A DNA stretch of 43,610 nt from Dendronalium phyllosphericum CENA369 (GCF_016056275.1 NZ_JAECZA010000217.1:1-43610), one strand, 5' to 3'; shown: positions 17,414 to 26,574, counted from the first letter of the stretch. Program-made: numbers and translations. Notes: generated from the sequence alone by a model not told the origin.

Positions 17414-18451
17414 TCATCTCAAAGCCTCAATCAACAACTCGCGGTGCATTAATGCTCGATCTACTAAAGACTGGATTTGTTCTGGCGCAAGTGGATCGCC
17501 ATTAGCATAATGTTCCATCCAAGTTTTACTAATTACATTTGGGTCATCTGGTAAAGTTGCCAAATCCCACCCAGGTATTGCCAATTCTTCCATCAGGCGA
17601 TTTACCTTGGGGTCGTAACTCAGAGCAAAACAGCGACAACCTTCAGCAGCTGCCATAATCAAACTGTGCAAGCGCATTCCAATTGCCATTTCCACGCCGC
17701 GAAACACACCTTTTAAAAGTTGCGGATCTTCCAGACATAAAATCTTGCTGACATCTTGAAGGTGTGGTTGAATAGCTTCGGCAATACTTAAATCTTCACT
17801 TTTTTGAAACGGTAATAGCAAAATAAAAGCTTGGGTAGCTTTTTGAAAATCCACTAGGGCGCGAGTTAAATTTGCTAAACGTGTTTCGGTCAGTTGAGGA
17901 TGCGATCGCAATGTTACAGCAACCCTCGGTGCAGGTAAATCCCAAAGTCCCGGTACTGGTTTAGACTCCAACGCCCAAACCGGATCGGGAGCGATGATAC
18001 AAGGAATTTGCCAATCAGATAATAAAGCAGCACTGGCGCGATCGCGTACGCTAACTTTAGTACAGCCAGCAAAGTTTTGCCTTGCCAACCACCGAGTTTG
18101 CGGACGCACTAACGGCCCGATACCCTGCGCCCAAGCAACAGTTTTTAAGCCCATTTTCTGAGCCAATGTCATTAGTCCCCCGTAATAAAATGGGCTGATG
18201 GTACTAGTAACATCTTGAATTAAACTGCCACCGCCCCAAATAAAGGCATCACAAGAGCGTAAAGCTTGGAGTACAGCTAAGGGAGCCATACGGTTGTAGG
18301 TTTCTACATTGTAGCGATCGCGGGTTTCTTCTGGATTGCCAGAAAGAACCACAGGTGTTACATGAGGTGGTAACATTTGCAAAAGCGTCGCCAACAAAGC
18401 TTCGTCACCACCATTACCTTTGCCGTAATACCCAGACAATAACGCCCGCAT
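17414..18451 (-). CDS. csaB: Polysaccharide pyruvyl transferase CsaB
   Basis: From the ATG at 18449-18451 the protein has 345 residues and starts with the family's MRALLSGYYGKGNGGDEALL. Other blocks are IWGGGSLIQDVTS, AWAQGIGPL, SVRDRASAALL and MRLHSLIMAAAEG, all typical of CsaB, which adds pyruvate ketals to secondary cell-wall or surface polysaccharide for anchoring S-layer-like proteins. An upstream in-frame ATG at 18503-18505 would add 18 residues encoded by a TTTTGAA repeat, which I consider untranslated; ATG at 18458-18460 is a third option. The product probably acts in the cytoplasm on lipid-linked precursors. Confidence 0.88.
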   Translation of the reverse strand: MRALLSGYYGKGNGGDEALLATLLQMLPPHVTPVVLSGNPEETRDRYNVETYNRMAPLAVLQALRSCDAFIWGGGSLIQDVTSTISPFYYGGLMTLAQKMGLKTVAWAQGIGPLVRPQTRWLARQNFAGCTKVSVRDRASAALLSDWQIPCIIAPDPVWALESKPVPGLWDLPAPRVAVTLRSHPQLTETRLANLTRALVDFQKATQAFILLLPFQKSEDLSIAEAIQPHLQDVSKILCLEDPQLLKGVFRGVEMAIGMRLHSLIMAAAEGCRCFALSYDPKVNRLMEELAIPGWDLATLPDDPNVISKTWMEHYANGDPLAPEQIQSLVDRALMHRELLIEALR

Positions 18452-18459
18452 CTTTACCA

Positions 18460-18487
18460 TTTTGAAATTTTGAATTTTGAATTTTAG
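18460..18487. repeat. Heptanucleotide repeat, unit TTTTGAA
   Basis: About four copies of TTTTGAA (AAAATTC on the other strand) lie immediately upstream of csaB. They make a misleading N-terminal extension of the csaB frame. Confidence 0.7.
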
Positions 18488-18635
18488 ATTATCAACTTTT
18501 CTCAATAGTTAACCGGATATCAGCCATCTTGCCAATAAAATATGAATTTGCTATGGGAAGATGATGTGACACAAAAACAAGAGGACTAAATTACTCTTAT
18601 CTTTTGACTTTTAACTTTTAAGTTTTGACTTCCTT

Positions 18636-18983
18636 ATGCACGCTCTTTCAATTCTCACTTGGATTATTCATATTTCTAGCGTTATTGAGTGGATTGCCGC
18701 TATTTGGTTAATCTGGACTTACGGCGAACTCACCGGAAACCGCACTTGGTGGGGATTATCCCTTGCCATGTTACCAGCTTTAGTCAGTGCCATGTGCGCT
18801 TGTACTTGGCATTATTTCGACAATGCCCAATCTTTAGAATGGCTGGTAACGCTACAAGCTGCCATGACTTTAATTGGTAATTTTACGCTTTGGGCAGCGG
18901 CTGTATGGATTTGGCGTTCTACCAAGTTCGTTAATGTTGCAACTAATACTATTGAATCAAAATCGATTAAATCAGAGCAATGA
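18636..18983 (+). CDS. DUF2499 (Ycf49-like) membrane protein
   Basis: The 115-residue protein has three predicted membrane helices (about 5-28, 38-60 and 70-93). It matches DUF2499, a family restricted mainly to cyanobacteria and plastid-bearing eukaryotes and related to Ycf49. Conserved Trp/His-rich segments are visible (WIIHISSVIEW, CTWHYFDN). The stop overlaps the ATG of the DUF3593 gene (ATGA). Function is unknown; the phylogenetic range and gene pairing suggest a thylakoid role, which is inference. Confidence 0.88.
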   Translation: MHALSILTWIIHISSVIEWIAAIWLIWTYGELTGNRTWWGLSLAMLPALVSAMCACTWHYFDNAQSLEWLVTLQAAMTLIGNFTLWAAAVWIWRSTKFVNVATNTIESKSIKSEQ

Positions 18984-19336
18984 TATCTAAAGAAACCCTA
19001 TTTGCCCTTTCACTGTTTCCCTATCTGGGTTTCTTGTGGTTTATTGGTCGCAGTCAACAAATGCCGCGTTTGGCGTTGTATGGATTTTACGGCACGCTGG
19101 TGTTTGTTGCTATTACCATACCAGCAGGAATTTACGCGCAACTACATTATCAACAGTCCTTGGCAAATGTAGATTGGTTGCATGGCAGTGCAGAATTATT
19201 TTTGACACTTTCAAATATCTTGATTGTGCTAGGTTTTCGGCAAGCAGTAATCCAGAGGAAAGCTATATCTCACCCACAGCCGCCAAACAACTACAATCCT
19301 AGTCTGCCTCAACAAGACTTGTCTGAAAAAAATTAA
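18980..19336 (+). CDS. DUF3593 membrane protein
   Basis: The 118-residue protein has three hydrophobic segments (about 7-22, 33-53 and 68-88) and matches DUF3593, another cyanobacteria/plastid family. Typical blocks are LSLFPYLGFLWF and LHGSAELFLTLSNILIVLGF. It is translationally coupled to the DUF2499 gene by a 4-bp overlap, which suggests both proteins act in one complex. The tail beyond residue 95 is polar and poorly conserved. The function is unknown. Confidence 0.86.
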   Translation: MISKETLFALSLFPYLGFLWFIGRSQQMPRLALYGFYGTLVFVAITIPAGIYAQLHYQQSLANVDWLHGSAELFLTLSNILIVLGFRQAVIQRKAISHPQPPNNYNPSLPQQDLSEKN

Positions 19337-19432
19337 AGAAGAATAGACCTGGCGTAAAAGGGATTGGGGATTGGTGGAGTAGTGGTATATCAAACGCTTT
19401 ACTAATTTATCGCGAATTAAATTTGCCAGTAC

Positions 19433-19610
19433 GCTGCAATGTTAATGCATCTCAATGCAATGCCAATGTATGCCGATGCAATCTTAATGCATCCCGATGC
19501 AATGCCAATGTATGCTGATGCAATCTTAATGCATCCCGATGCAATGCCAATGCATCTCAATGCAATGCCAATGTTTGCCGATGCAATCTTAATGCATCCC
19601 GATGCATTAA
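19433..19610. repeat. 21-bp minisatellite
   Basis: Eight tandem 21-bp units plus a partial ninth follow the consensus GATGCAATNNNAATGNATNNC, with two alternating versions (CTTAATGCATCCC and GCCAATGTATGCC), so there is a 42-bp higher-order period. The unit is a multiple of three, so a 62-codon frame stays open (19439-19627) and would encode a His/Met/Asp-rich heptapeptide repeat. There is no ribosome binding site before it, so I treat it as non-coding. The last unit forms a hairpin TTAATGCAT-CCCG-ATGCATTAA (19589-19610). Confidence 0.85.
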
Positions 19611-19735
19611 AAACGCTACGCTTTTAGGCAAAACTGTACTAAGCTGTCGCGCCTCTACTAATAAAGCTACTAATTGTTAACAGCAAAACCATTTAGGGAA
19701 TCCTAGCTAGCAGATATCTCAATGGAAAGTGAGTG

Positions 19736-22594
19736 ATGAAAGCAACCTCTGTCTGGTGGGATTTGGTCAATGTAATAGACTTGCAGAAGTCGGGAAAAGG
19801 GGAAGAGGAAAGGGGGAAAGGTTTGTTATTTTCCCTTTCCCCTTTAACCTTTTCCCTTTTCCCGCCTCTTGCAAAAGTTCTTTTTGCGAGAGGTCTAATG
19901 TTGACAGGTGGGATTTTTGGAGAGATATTGCTGTTGAGTAGCTTTGCTAATGCCCAAGTTACTCCCGACGGTACTCTTAACACCACCGTCTCCCAAACTG
20001 GCAATAACTTCACCATCACTAACGGTAGTACCGCAGGTAGCAACCTGTTTCATAGCTTTCAAAAATTTTCTGTGCCTACTGGCGGTTCAGCTACCTTCGA
20101 TTTAGTCAACACTCCTAACATTTCTACCATCTTCAGCCGAGTTACTGGCGGTAGCGTTTCCAATATAGATGGCATGATTCGGACAACGGGTAGCAGTAAT
20201 CCCGTAAGTTTGTTTCTGCTTAATCCCAATGGTATCCTTTTTGGGCCGAATGCCAGCCTGAATATAGGTGGCTTCTTTGTTGGTACAACAGCCCAGAGCA
20301 TCAAATTTGCTGATGAATTTAAGTTTAATGCTACCGATGCTACACCACCTCCTTTATTGACTATGAGTGTACCCGTGGGGCTGCAAATGGGAGCTAATGC
20401 CGGAACTATTCGCTCTCAGGGAACGCCTGCACTCAACTTCTTTTTTCGACCGTCGCAATTGTTTCAAACGCAAACTTTGGCTTTGGTGGGTAGCGACATT
20501 GATATACAGGGGGCAACACTAAGCATTCCAGAGGGGCGAGTAGAACTGTGGGCGGTACGAAATGCTGAGGTCGGGTTAAACAATCAAACTGGATTGCAAC
20601 TGACTAGCCCCACTTCTACTGCTGAATGGGGCACGATTACGCTGCGGCAATCTTCCCTCATCGATACCACTGGGATTTTTACTGGTGCTGGGGTGAATGG
20701 CGGAGCAATTAACATTCGGGGACAAGGTTTAACACTTCAGGAAGGTTCCGGAATATCTATTGGTACTGGGCCGTTCGGACAGGGGCAACCTATTACCGTC
20801 CAAACAACAGAATTTGTAAATCTATTAGGAATATCTGCTCCAGAAAATTATTCTACTCCCGGAATATTCACTAGCGCATTTGGGAATGGGGCTAAAGCGG
20901 GAGACATCACTATCGAAACCCAACGTTTACGCATAGCAAACGGAGGTTGGCTTCAGTCCATCATTAACTTTGGCTTCGACTTCAAAACTTTTATGCCTAT
21001 TCCTGTCAACGACGCTAGAAGCGGAAATATTACCGTGCAAGCTTCGGATGTGGAAGTGAGCGGATACAATCCATTTCCAGTTAGTTCTTTTCAGCCTAGT
21101 TCTATTACTACTGTAATTACTGGTGGAAAAAGGAATGAAAGTGGAAATATAAGCATTGACGCTCAACGCGTTCGTCTGCTTGATGGTGGTCGCATCACTT
21201 CCGATCTGCTTGGCTTCAACTTTCCTGGTTTTGAATCTATGGTCACTGGAAAATCCGGGGATATTTCGATTCGGGCTAGTGAGAGTCTCAAAATTGCTGG
21301 AGTTACACCTAGTGGCGTATCTGGTGGAATCAGCAGTTCGATTCAACCTTTGGCAGAAGGTCAAGGTGGTAACATTGCTATCGATAGCGGACAGCTGTTG
21401 CTTTCTAATGGTGGGAGTATCTCTAGCGCGCTGGCAGGCAGTGGCAAGGCTGGAAATATCAATATTCGGGCGACAAAGGTAGCAGTCGGCGATCCGGTGC
21501 TTGATAGTTTGAGCAAGACCTTTAGTGGCATTACTGTTGCTGTAGCTCAGGATGCGATCGGCCAGGGTGGGAATATAACTGTAAATGCCGATCGCTTGCG
21601 TGTTTTTAATGGCGGACAAATTTCCTCATCCAGCCTAGGGCAAGGATCTGCTGGCAGTGTTAACCTACGGGTCAATAACATTAATGTACAGGGCTTTTCC
21701 CAACCATTACCCGATGGTCGGCAGCTACCCAGCACCATCGCTGCATCCTCTGCGAATGCCTTTACTGCTAGGTCTGTAAATATCACAACTAACACTTTGC
21801 GCGTCCGCGATGGGGCAGAAATTACCGTCAGCAATTCTGGGACAGGGAATGCAGGCAACATCAACATTATCGCTAGCAATATCTTCCTCGACAATGGGGC
21901 GACTTTGAAAGCAGAAGCAAATGGAGGCAGTCGGGGTAATATCCGGTTACAAGCGAGTAATGTCCTGCTGCTGCGGCACGGCAGCAACATCACCACCAAT
22001 GCCCGTGGGACTTCCACAGGGGGCAATATTAATATCAATGCTAAATTTATCGCCGCTGTTCCTCAGGAAAACAGCGACATTGCCGCTAATGCCGTACTGG
22101 GAAGTGGTGGTAACATCCAGATTGTGACTCAAGGTCTTTTAGGATTAGAGTTCCGCAACCAACTTACTTCTAAAAGTGACATCACTGCCAATTCTCAGTT
22201 TGGTGTCAGTGGCACGGTTCAAATTAATACTATCAACCTCGAACCAAATTCTGGTTTAGTGGAACTGCCAGCAAATGTGACCAATCGATCTCAGCAAATT
22301 GCTACAGGCTGTGCGGGCAGTGAAGGCAGTCGCTTTGTGGCAACGGGAAGAGGTGGTGTACCACCAAATCCTAATCAGCAAGTAATGAGCGATCGCGCTT
22401 GGAATGATGTACGCGACTTGTCTGCTTATCGCAAAATTCGCAATGTCACAGCCCAAGCGCCTGCATCCCCAGAGGTTATTGTTGAAGCTACAAGTTGGCA
22501 TCGCAACGCTGACGGCAAAGTTGAATTAATTGCGGCTCAATCTCCCGCCCACGTGCAGCAACCGTTAACTTGTGCTGCTATTCCTAGGAGTTAA
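19736..22594 (+). CDS. TpsA-like filamentous haemagglutinin N-terminal domain exoprotein
   Basis: From the ATG at 19736 the product has 952 residues (a GTG one codon earlier is possible). The TPS secretion domain is plain: AQVTPDGTLNTTV, ITNGSTAGSNLFHSFQ and LFLLNPNGILFGPNASL with the conserved NPNG motif. It is followed by beta-helix repeats rich in G-N-I/G-x-I and a C-terminal GRGGVPPNPN block common to cyanobacterial members. It should be exported by a TpsB partner, not seen in this window. Residues about 14-54 are encoded by an inserted repeat element, so the signal peptide has an abnormally long n-region; translation may instead begin at the ATG at 19898, which has GAGAGG just upstream. 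Confidence 0.88.
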   Translation: MKATSVWWDLVNVIDLQKSGKGEEERGKGLLFSLSPLTFSLFPPLAKVLFARGLMLTGGIFGEILLLSSFANAQVTPDGTLNTTVSQTGNNFTITNGSTAGSNLFHSFQKFSVPTGGSATFDLVNTPNISTIFSRVTGGSVSNIDGMIRTTGSSNPVSLFLLNPNGILFGPNASLNIGGFFVGTTAQSIKFADEFKFNATDATPPPLLTMSVPVGLQMGANAGTIRSQGTPALNFFFRPSQLFQTQTLALVGSDIDIQGATLSIPEGRVELWAVRNAEVGLNNQTGLQLTSPTSTAEWGTITLRQSSLIDTTGIFTGAGVNGGAINIRGQGLTLQEGSGISIGTGPFGQGQPITVQTTEFVNLLGISAPENYSTPGIFTSAFGNGAKAGDITIETQRLRIANGGWLQSIINFGFDFKTFMPIPVNDARSGNITVQASDVEVSGYNPFPVSSFQPSSITTVITGGKRNESGNISIDAQRVRLLDGGRITSDLLGFNFPGFESMVTGKSGDISIRASESLKIAGVTPSGVSGGISSSIQPLAEGQGGNIAIDSGQLLLSNGGSISSALAGSGKAGNINIRATKVAVGDPVLDSLSKTFSGITVAVAQDAIGQGGNITVNADRLRVFNGGQISSSSLGQGSAGSVNLRVNNINVQGFSQPLPDGRQLPSTIAASSANAFTARSVNITTNTLRVRDGAEITVSNSGTGNAGNINIIASNIFLDNGATLKAEANGGSRGNIRLQASNVLLLRHGSNITTNARGTSTGGNININAKFIAAVPQENSDIAANAVLGSGGNIQIVTQGLLGLEFRNQLTSKSDITANSQFGVSGTVQINTINLEPNSGLVELPANVTNRSQQIATGCAGSEGSRFVATGRGGVPPNPNQQVMSDRAWNDVRDLSAYRKIRNVTAQAPASPEVIVEATSWHRNADGKVELIAAQSPAHVQQPLTCAAIPRS
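19776..19897 (+). mobile_element. Small hairpin-ended repeat element, copy A
   Basis: This 122-bp segment is bounded by TAGAC and GTCTA. It is the reverse complement of copy B at 25715-25818, with about 27 identical bases in the core (GAAAGGGGGAAAGGTTTG onward) and near-identical ends. One end forms a stem from CCTCTTGCAAAA and TTTTTGCGAGAGG; the centre is a purine-rich/pyrimidine-rich inverted pair. It lies inside the coding frame for the haemagglutinin signal peptide. It has no transposase and resembles a MITE or REP-type non-autonomous repeat. Confidence 0.75.
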
Positions 22595-22611
22595 TTCACG
22601 AGGTATAGGAA

Positions 22612-22643
22612 AGTGCTGAGTGCTGAGTGCTGAGTGCTGAGTA
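22612..22643. repeat. Heptanucleotide STRR, unit AGTGCTG
   Basis: About four tandem AGTGCTG units follow the haemagglutinin gene. This is the same unit in reverse as at 11626 and 33895. Confidence 0.8.
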
Positions 22644-22891
22644 AAAACCCAGTTGTTGTACTGTCCTAACCTATCTGACTACGGCTATAACAGATAAAAA
22701 AAGTTTTGCACAGATGTGGAAATAGTAACTAACGGGACTTAATATGACCTTTTTTGAATTCAAAATGCAAAATTCACTTAGGAAGAATGGAAATTATTTT
22801 GAATTAATCAATTCTGGGTACAAGCCTCCGCCACAATCTTTGATTTGGCGGTATTTAATTTAGTGGTGAGTTCAATCGGAGACTAATTGTT
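22644..22891. other. Intergenic gap between haemagglutinin and CHAT genes
   Basis: The roughly 250 bp contain no ORF. A short stem CCGCCA...TGGCGG (about 22829-22852) without a T-run and GAATTC-type repeats are the only structures seen. The next repeat starts at 22892. Confidence 0.4.
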
Positions 22892-22925
22892 TTAAATTTT
22901 TAATTTTTAATTTTTAATTTTTAAT
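22892..22925. repeat. Heptanucleotide repeat, unit TTTTTAA
   Basis: About five tandem TTTTTAA units lie directly before the CHAT gene's ribosome binding region. Confidence 0.75.
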
Positions 22926-22939
22926 TGGAGCGAAGCGAC

Positions 22940-25495
22940 TTGACTTTCCCAATCAAACAATGTCATTGGCTGTATATCAGCTTTGGTATTTTGAGCTTGT
23001 GTTTGGCAGTGACTATTACACCTGTAAGAGCATCTGTGCAAATATCAACAACTACTCAAAATGCAGCACTATCAGCTTCCCAACCGAACAACTGGCTGGA
23101 ACGGGGACGAAATCTCTACCAAGCGGGACGCTTTGCAGAAGCCGTGACAGTTTGGCAAACAGCAGCCCAGCAGTACCGTACCCAAAGCGATCGCCTCAAT
23201 GAAGCTCTAAGTTTAAGTTACCTTTCGCTGGCACAACAAGAACTCAATCAATGGCAAGCAGCCCACCAATCTATCGAGCAAAGTCTAAAACTGTTGCAAA
23301 CATCCCACGCGGATGCGATTCTCTGGGCACAGGCACTCAATACTCAAGCAAATTTGCAATTGCATATCGGCAAAGCTGAAACTGCGCTCTCAAGTTGGCA
23401 ACAAGCGCAAAAATTTTACGAGCAAGCAGGCGACACAATGGGCAGCCTGGGCAGTCAAATCAACCAAGCACAAGCTTTACAAAGTTTGGGATTTTACCGC
23501 CGCTCGAAACAGCAATTAGAGGTGCTGACTCAAAAACTCTCAGCAATGCCCGATTCGGAAATCAAAGTCAGTGGGTTGCGATCGCTTGGTTCGGCCCTGC
23601 AAATGATTGGTGACTTCAGTAAGAGTCAAGAGGTGTTAGAACAAAGTTTAGCGATCGCTAACAAAATAGCAGCCAAACCGCAGTTAAGTTCTGTCCTGTT
23701 GGCCTTGGGAAAAACTGCCGTTAATTTACAAGATCCAAATGCGGCGTTAAATGACTTTCAACGAGCAGAAAAAATAGCCACCAACCCAGGCGATATATTG
23801 CAAGCGCGTTTAGCTCAGTTCAAACTTTTCCTTGACTATGACAAGCCCGAACTCGCTGCCCCACTTGCACCGCAATTGCTACAACAACTGCAAGAATTGC
23901 CTGCGAGTCACACTTCTCTCTACGCAGCGATCGATTTTGTTGCCACCCTAAATCAGTTGAAAAACCTCGACCAAATTCTACCGCTCAAAGACCAAGCCCA
24001 ACTTTTAGCAGCTACAGTTGAATCTGCACAACAAATTCAGGATGCTCAAGCCGAAGCTTATGCATTGCATCAGTGGGCACAACTCTATCGTCGCACGCAA
24101 CAATGGTCTGAGGCGAAGGAATTAGCTCAGAAATCTCTCGATATTGCCCGTCAACTCCAAGCGGACGATATTATCGCTCAATCTGCTTGGCAGGTGGGAC
24201 AGTTATATAAACAACAAGGCGATCGCTCACAAGCGATTAGCGCCTATACTGAAGCGGTCAAAGCTTTAAAGGCATTGCGGGGGGATTTGGTGGCGATTGA
24301 CACCGATGTGCAGTTTTCTTTCCGCGAAAGTGTGGAGCCTGTCTACCGAGAATTGGTAGGTTTGCTACTGGATAATCAACCAAGTCAAGCAGCACTGGTG
24401 CAAGCCCGCGAATTGATTGAATCACTGCAAATCGCCGAACTCGATAACTTTTTTCGAGAAGCTTGTTTAGATAAAACTCAGCAAATCGATCGAGTCGATC
24501 CGACTGCAACCATCGTTTATCCTATTATCTTGCCAGATCGTTTAGCAGTGATTCTCTCCAAAACCGGACAACCACTGCGTTACTATGTCACTCACAAATC
24601 TCAAGCAGAAATCGAGCAAACTTTGGATAATCTGCTGGTTGCCCTCAACCCTGTCGCAGATTCCCAAGACAGGGAGCGATTTTCGCAACAGATTTATGAT
24701 TGGCTGATTCGTCCGGCGGAAGCGGATAAAGCATTCAAAGATACCAAGACACTGGTGTTTGTGTTGGATGGTCGGTTGCGGAACATTCCCGTTGCAGCTT
24801 TGGATGACGGTCAGCAATATCTGATCGAAAAGTATGCCGTGGCCCTTTCCCCAGGATTGCAGTTAATGGCTGCGCGATCGCTCCAGCAAAATAAGATTGA
24901 AGCGATCGTTGCTGGCATCAGTCAATCTCGTGCTGGCTTTAGTGCTTTGCCTGCTGTGGAATCAGAAGTCAAGCAAATCTCTCAAACAGTACCGTCTTCG
25001 ATATTGCTCAACCAGAAATTTACAAGTCTTGCTCTCGCGGAGCGCGTCAAATCTAGCAACGCTGATGTTATCCACTTAGCCACCCACGGACAGTTTAGTT
25101 CCCGCCTCGAAGATACTTTTTTACTCGCCTGGGATGAACGAGTCAGCGTGAAAGATTTGTCCGAACTTTTGGAAAATCGGGGTAGTAATTCCTCAAGGGC
25201 GATCGAGTTGTTAGTACTGAGTGCTTGCGATACAGCAGCAGGCGACGATCGCGCCGTTTTGGGACTAGCAGGTTTAGCTGTGAAATCTGGTGCTCGCTCA
25301 ACTATCGCTACTCTGTGGCCCGTTAAAGATAAGGCAGCTGCAATGCTTATGATTCGCTTCTACGACCAACTGCGACAACCCAGAATCACCAAAGCTGAAG
25401 CACTGCGGCAAGCACAAATTCACTTGATTCGCCAAACTGATTACCGCGATCCGTTCTTTTGGTCTGCTTTCGTCTTAGTCGGAAACTGGCTTTAA
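22940..25495 (+). CDS. Secreted TPR-CHAT caspase-like protease
   Basis: I prefer the TTG at 22940 (GGAG ten bases upstream), giving 851 residues; a TTG at 22925 is the longer alternative. A signal peptide core (about 11-30, ending PVRAS) is followed by TPR-like helical repeats (about 50-480), then a C-terminal CHAT domain. The catalytic dyad is present: LATHGQF (His716) and LSACDTA (Cys763), followed by VLGLAGLAVKSGARSTIATLW. CHAT proteins are caspase/separase-like peptidases. In many cyanobacteria such exported CHAT genes sit beside haemagglutinin, DUF928 and CHASE2 genes, as here. Its substrate is unknown; the haemagglutinin is an obvious candidate. Confidence 0.88.
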   Translation: MTFPIKQCHWLYISFGILSLCLAVTITPVRASVQISTTTQNAALSASQPNNWLERGRNLYQAGRFAEAVTVWQTAAQQYRTQSDRLNEALSLSYLSLAQQELNQWQAAHQSIEQSLKLLQTSHADAILWAQALNTQANLQLHIGKAETALSSWQQAQKFYEQAGDTMGSLGSQINQAQALQSLGFYRRSKQQLEVLTQKLSAMPDSEIKVSGLRSLGSALQMIGDFSKSQEVLEQSLAIANKIAAKPQLSSVLLALGKTAVNLQDPNAALNDFQRAEKIATNPGDILQARLAQFKLFLDYDKPELAAPLAPQLLQQLQELPASHTSLYAAIDFVATLNQLKNLDQILPLKDQAQLLAATVESAQQIQDAQAEAYALHQWAQLYRRTQQWSEAKELAQKSLDIARQLQADDIIAQSAWQVGQLYKQQGDRSQAISAYTEAVKALKALRGDLVAIDTDVQFSFRESVEPVYRELVGLLLDNQPSQAALVQARELIESLQIAELDNFFREACLDKTQQIDRVDPTATIVYPIILPDRLAVILSKTGQPLRYYVTHKSQAEIEQTLDNLLVALNPVADSQDRERFSQQIYDWLIRPAEADKAFKDTKTLVFVLDGRLRNIPVAALDDGQQYLIEKYAVALSPGLQLMAARSLQQNKIEAIVAGISQSRAGFSALPAVESEVKQISQTVPSSILLNQKFTSLALAERVKSSNADVIHLATHGQFSSRLEDTFLLAWDERVSVKDLSELLENRGSNSSRAIELLVLSACDTAAGDDRAVLGLAGLAVKSGARSTIATLWPVKDKAAAMLMIRFYDQLRQPRITKAEALRQAQIHLIRQTDYRDPFFWSAFVLVGNWL

Positions 25496-25686
25496 TTCAG
25501 TAATATTACGGTATTAAATAAATTACTTACATTGTATTTTTACAGAAATTAAATTAGTACTAGTCTATACTTTTAATAGACATTCCCAGACTTTACCAGT
25601 ATTTGGATTTATTACAGAAGCTTATTGTCACACTCACAGTAAACGTATCTTCTATCACATATTAATAATCGTAGATCGGGTGAATC

Positions 25687-26574
25687 ATGAAACGTCAACA
25701 TTTGGTTAGTACATTAGACCTCTTGCAAAAAGAACTTTTGCAAGAGGTGGTTAAAAGGAAAATAACAAACCTTTCCCCCTTTCCCCTTGCCCTTTTCCCG
25801 ACTTCTGCAAGAAGTCTATTGAGTGTCATTGCATTGCTTGCTAGTAATGCATGGAACAGTGCTTATGGTGTGACATTTACTCCACCACCCAAAAATCCTA
25901 CTCCCAGTCAAGCAAGTGGGGGAGGTTCCCGCGGCAACTTGTTTACCCTTAGTGCAGGTAAAGGTGCTCTTCAACAGGCAAGTGGGGGAGCTCCTCGCGT
26001 TGGTACTTACTACTTAAATGCATCACCTGCAACAGCAGGCCCAGCAGCGCTAATCGCACTTTTACCCCAAAGCTTTTACGGCACAACAGTATCCGAACGC
26101 CCAACAATTTTAGTATATCTTCCTGCTTCCAATGCAGAAGAAGCCATGTTCAGCCTTAAAGATGAAGCTGGCAAAATGCAATACCAAATGACAATTCCAG
26201 TTATCGGCAAACATGGGGTGATTGCAGTCAAGTTGCCAGCCAAGGCACCTGCTTTAGCTGTCGGGAAAAACTATCAATGGTTTTTGGCACTCAAAATAGA
26301 TGGGCAACTCAGCCCCAGTACGCCTTACGTCGATGGTTGGATTCAGCGCATTCAACCCAGTGGAGAACTGGCAACAGCAATGCAACACAAAGATGCACTT
26401 CAAAGGGCGACTGCTTTGGGTAAAAACGGGGTTTGGTATGACTGTGTAGCCACACTGGCAGCGGTATATACCGATCAACCTACCAATGCCATTGCTAAAC
26501 AATGGGAAGAACTGCTCTCATCAGTGAGCTTGAATGAGATTGTTAAAGTTCCCTTAGTAGCATCTGCTAATTAG
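25687..26574 (+). CDS. DUF928 protein with repeat-interrupted signal peptide
   Basis: The 295-residue product matches DUF928, a cyanobacterial periplasmic family. The conserved part starts near GGAPRVG and includes LIALLPQ, TVSERPTILVYLPAS and WYDCVATLAAVY. The signal peptide core SLLSVIALLASNAWNSAYG is separated from the initial MKRQHLVST by about 35 residues encoded by repeat copy B (25715-25818). A TTG at 25819 could serve as an internal start. DUF928 genes commonly accompany CHAT/CHASE2/TpsA genes; the function is unknown. Confidence 0.85.
   Translation: MKRQHLVSTLDLLQKELLQEVVKRKITNLSPFPLALFPTSARSLLSVIALLASNAWNSAYGVTFTPPPKNPTPSQASGGGSRGNLFTLSAGKGALQQASGGAPRVGTYYLNASPATAGPAALIALLPQSFYGTTVSERPTILVYLPASNAEEAMFSLKDEAGKMQYQMTIPVIGKHGVIAVKLPAKAPALAVGKNYQWFLALKIDGQLSPSTPYVDGWIQRIQPSGELATAMQHKDALQRATALGKNGVWYDCVATLAAVYTDQPTNAIAKQWEELLSSVSLNEIVKVPLVASAN
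25715..25818 (-). mobile_element. Small hairpin-ended repeat element, copy B
   Basis: This 104-bp segment is bounded by TAGAC and GTCTA and is inverted relative to copy A at 19776-19897. It carries the same stem CCTCTTGCAAAA/TTTTGCAAGAGG at one end and GACTTCT-GCA-AGAAGTC at the other. It is about 18 bp shorter than copy A in the pyrimidine-rich half. It keeps the DUF928 frame open. Confidence 0.75.

Noticed and set aside
18452-18505. N-terminal extension of CsaB
   Set aside because: It is encoded by a TTTTGAA tandem repeat and precedes the conserved MRALLSGYYG start.
19439-19627. 62-residue ORF across the minisatellite as a real gene
   Set aside because: No ribosome binding site, and the open frame follows simply from a repeat unit divisible by three.
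20927-21619. Long antisense ORF inside the haemagglutinin gene
   Set aside because: It mirrors the biased codon use and repeats of the real gene and has no recognisable domain.
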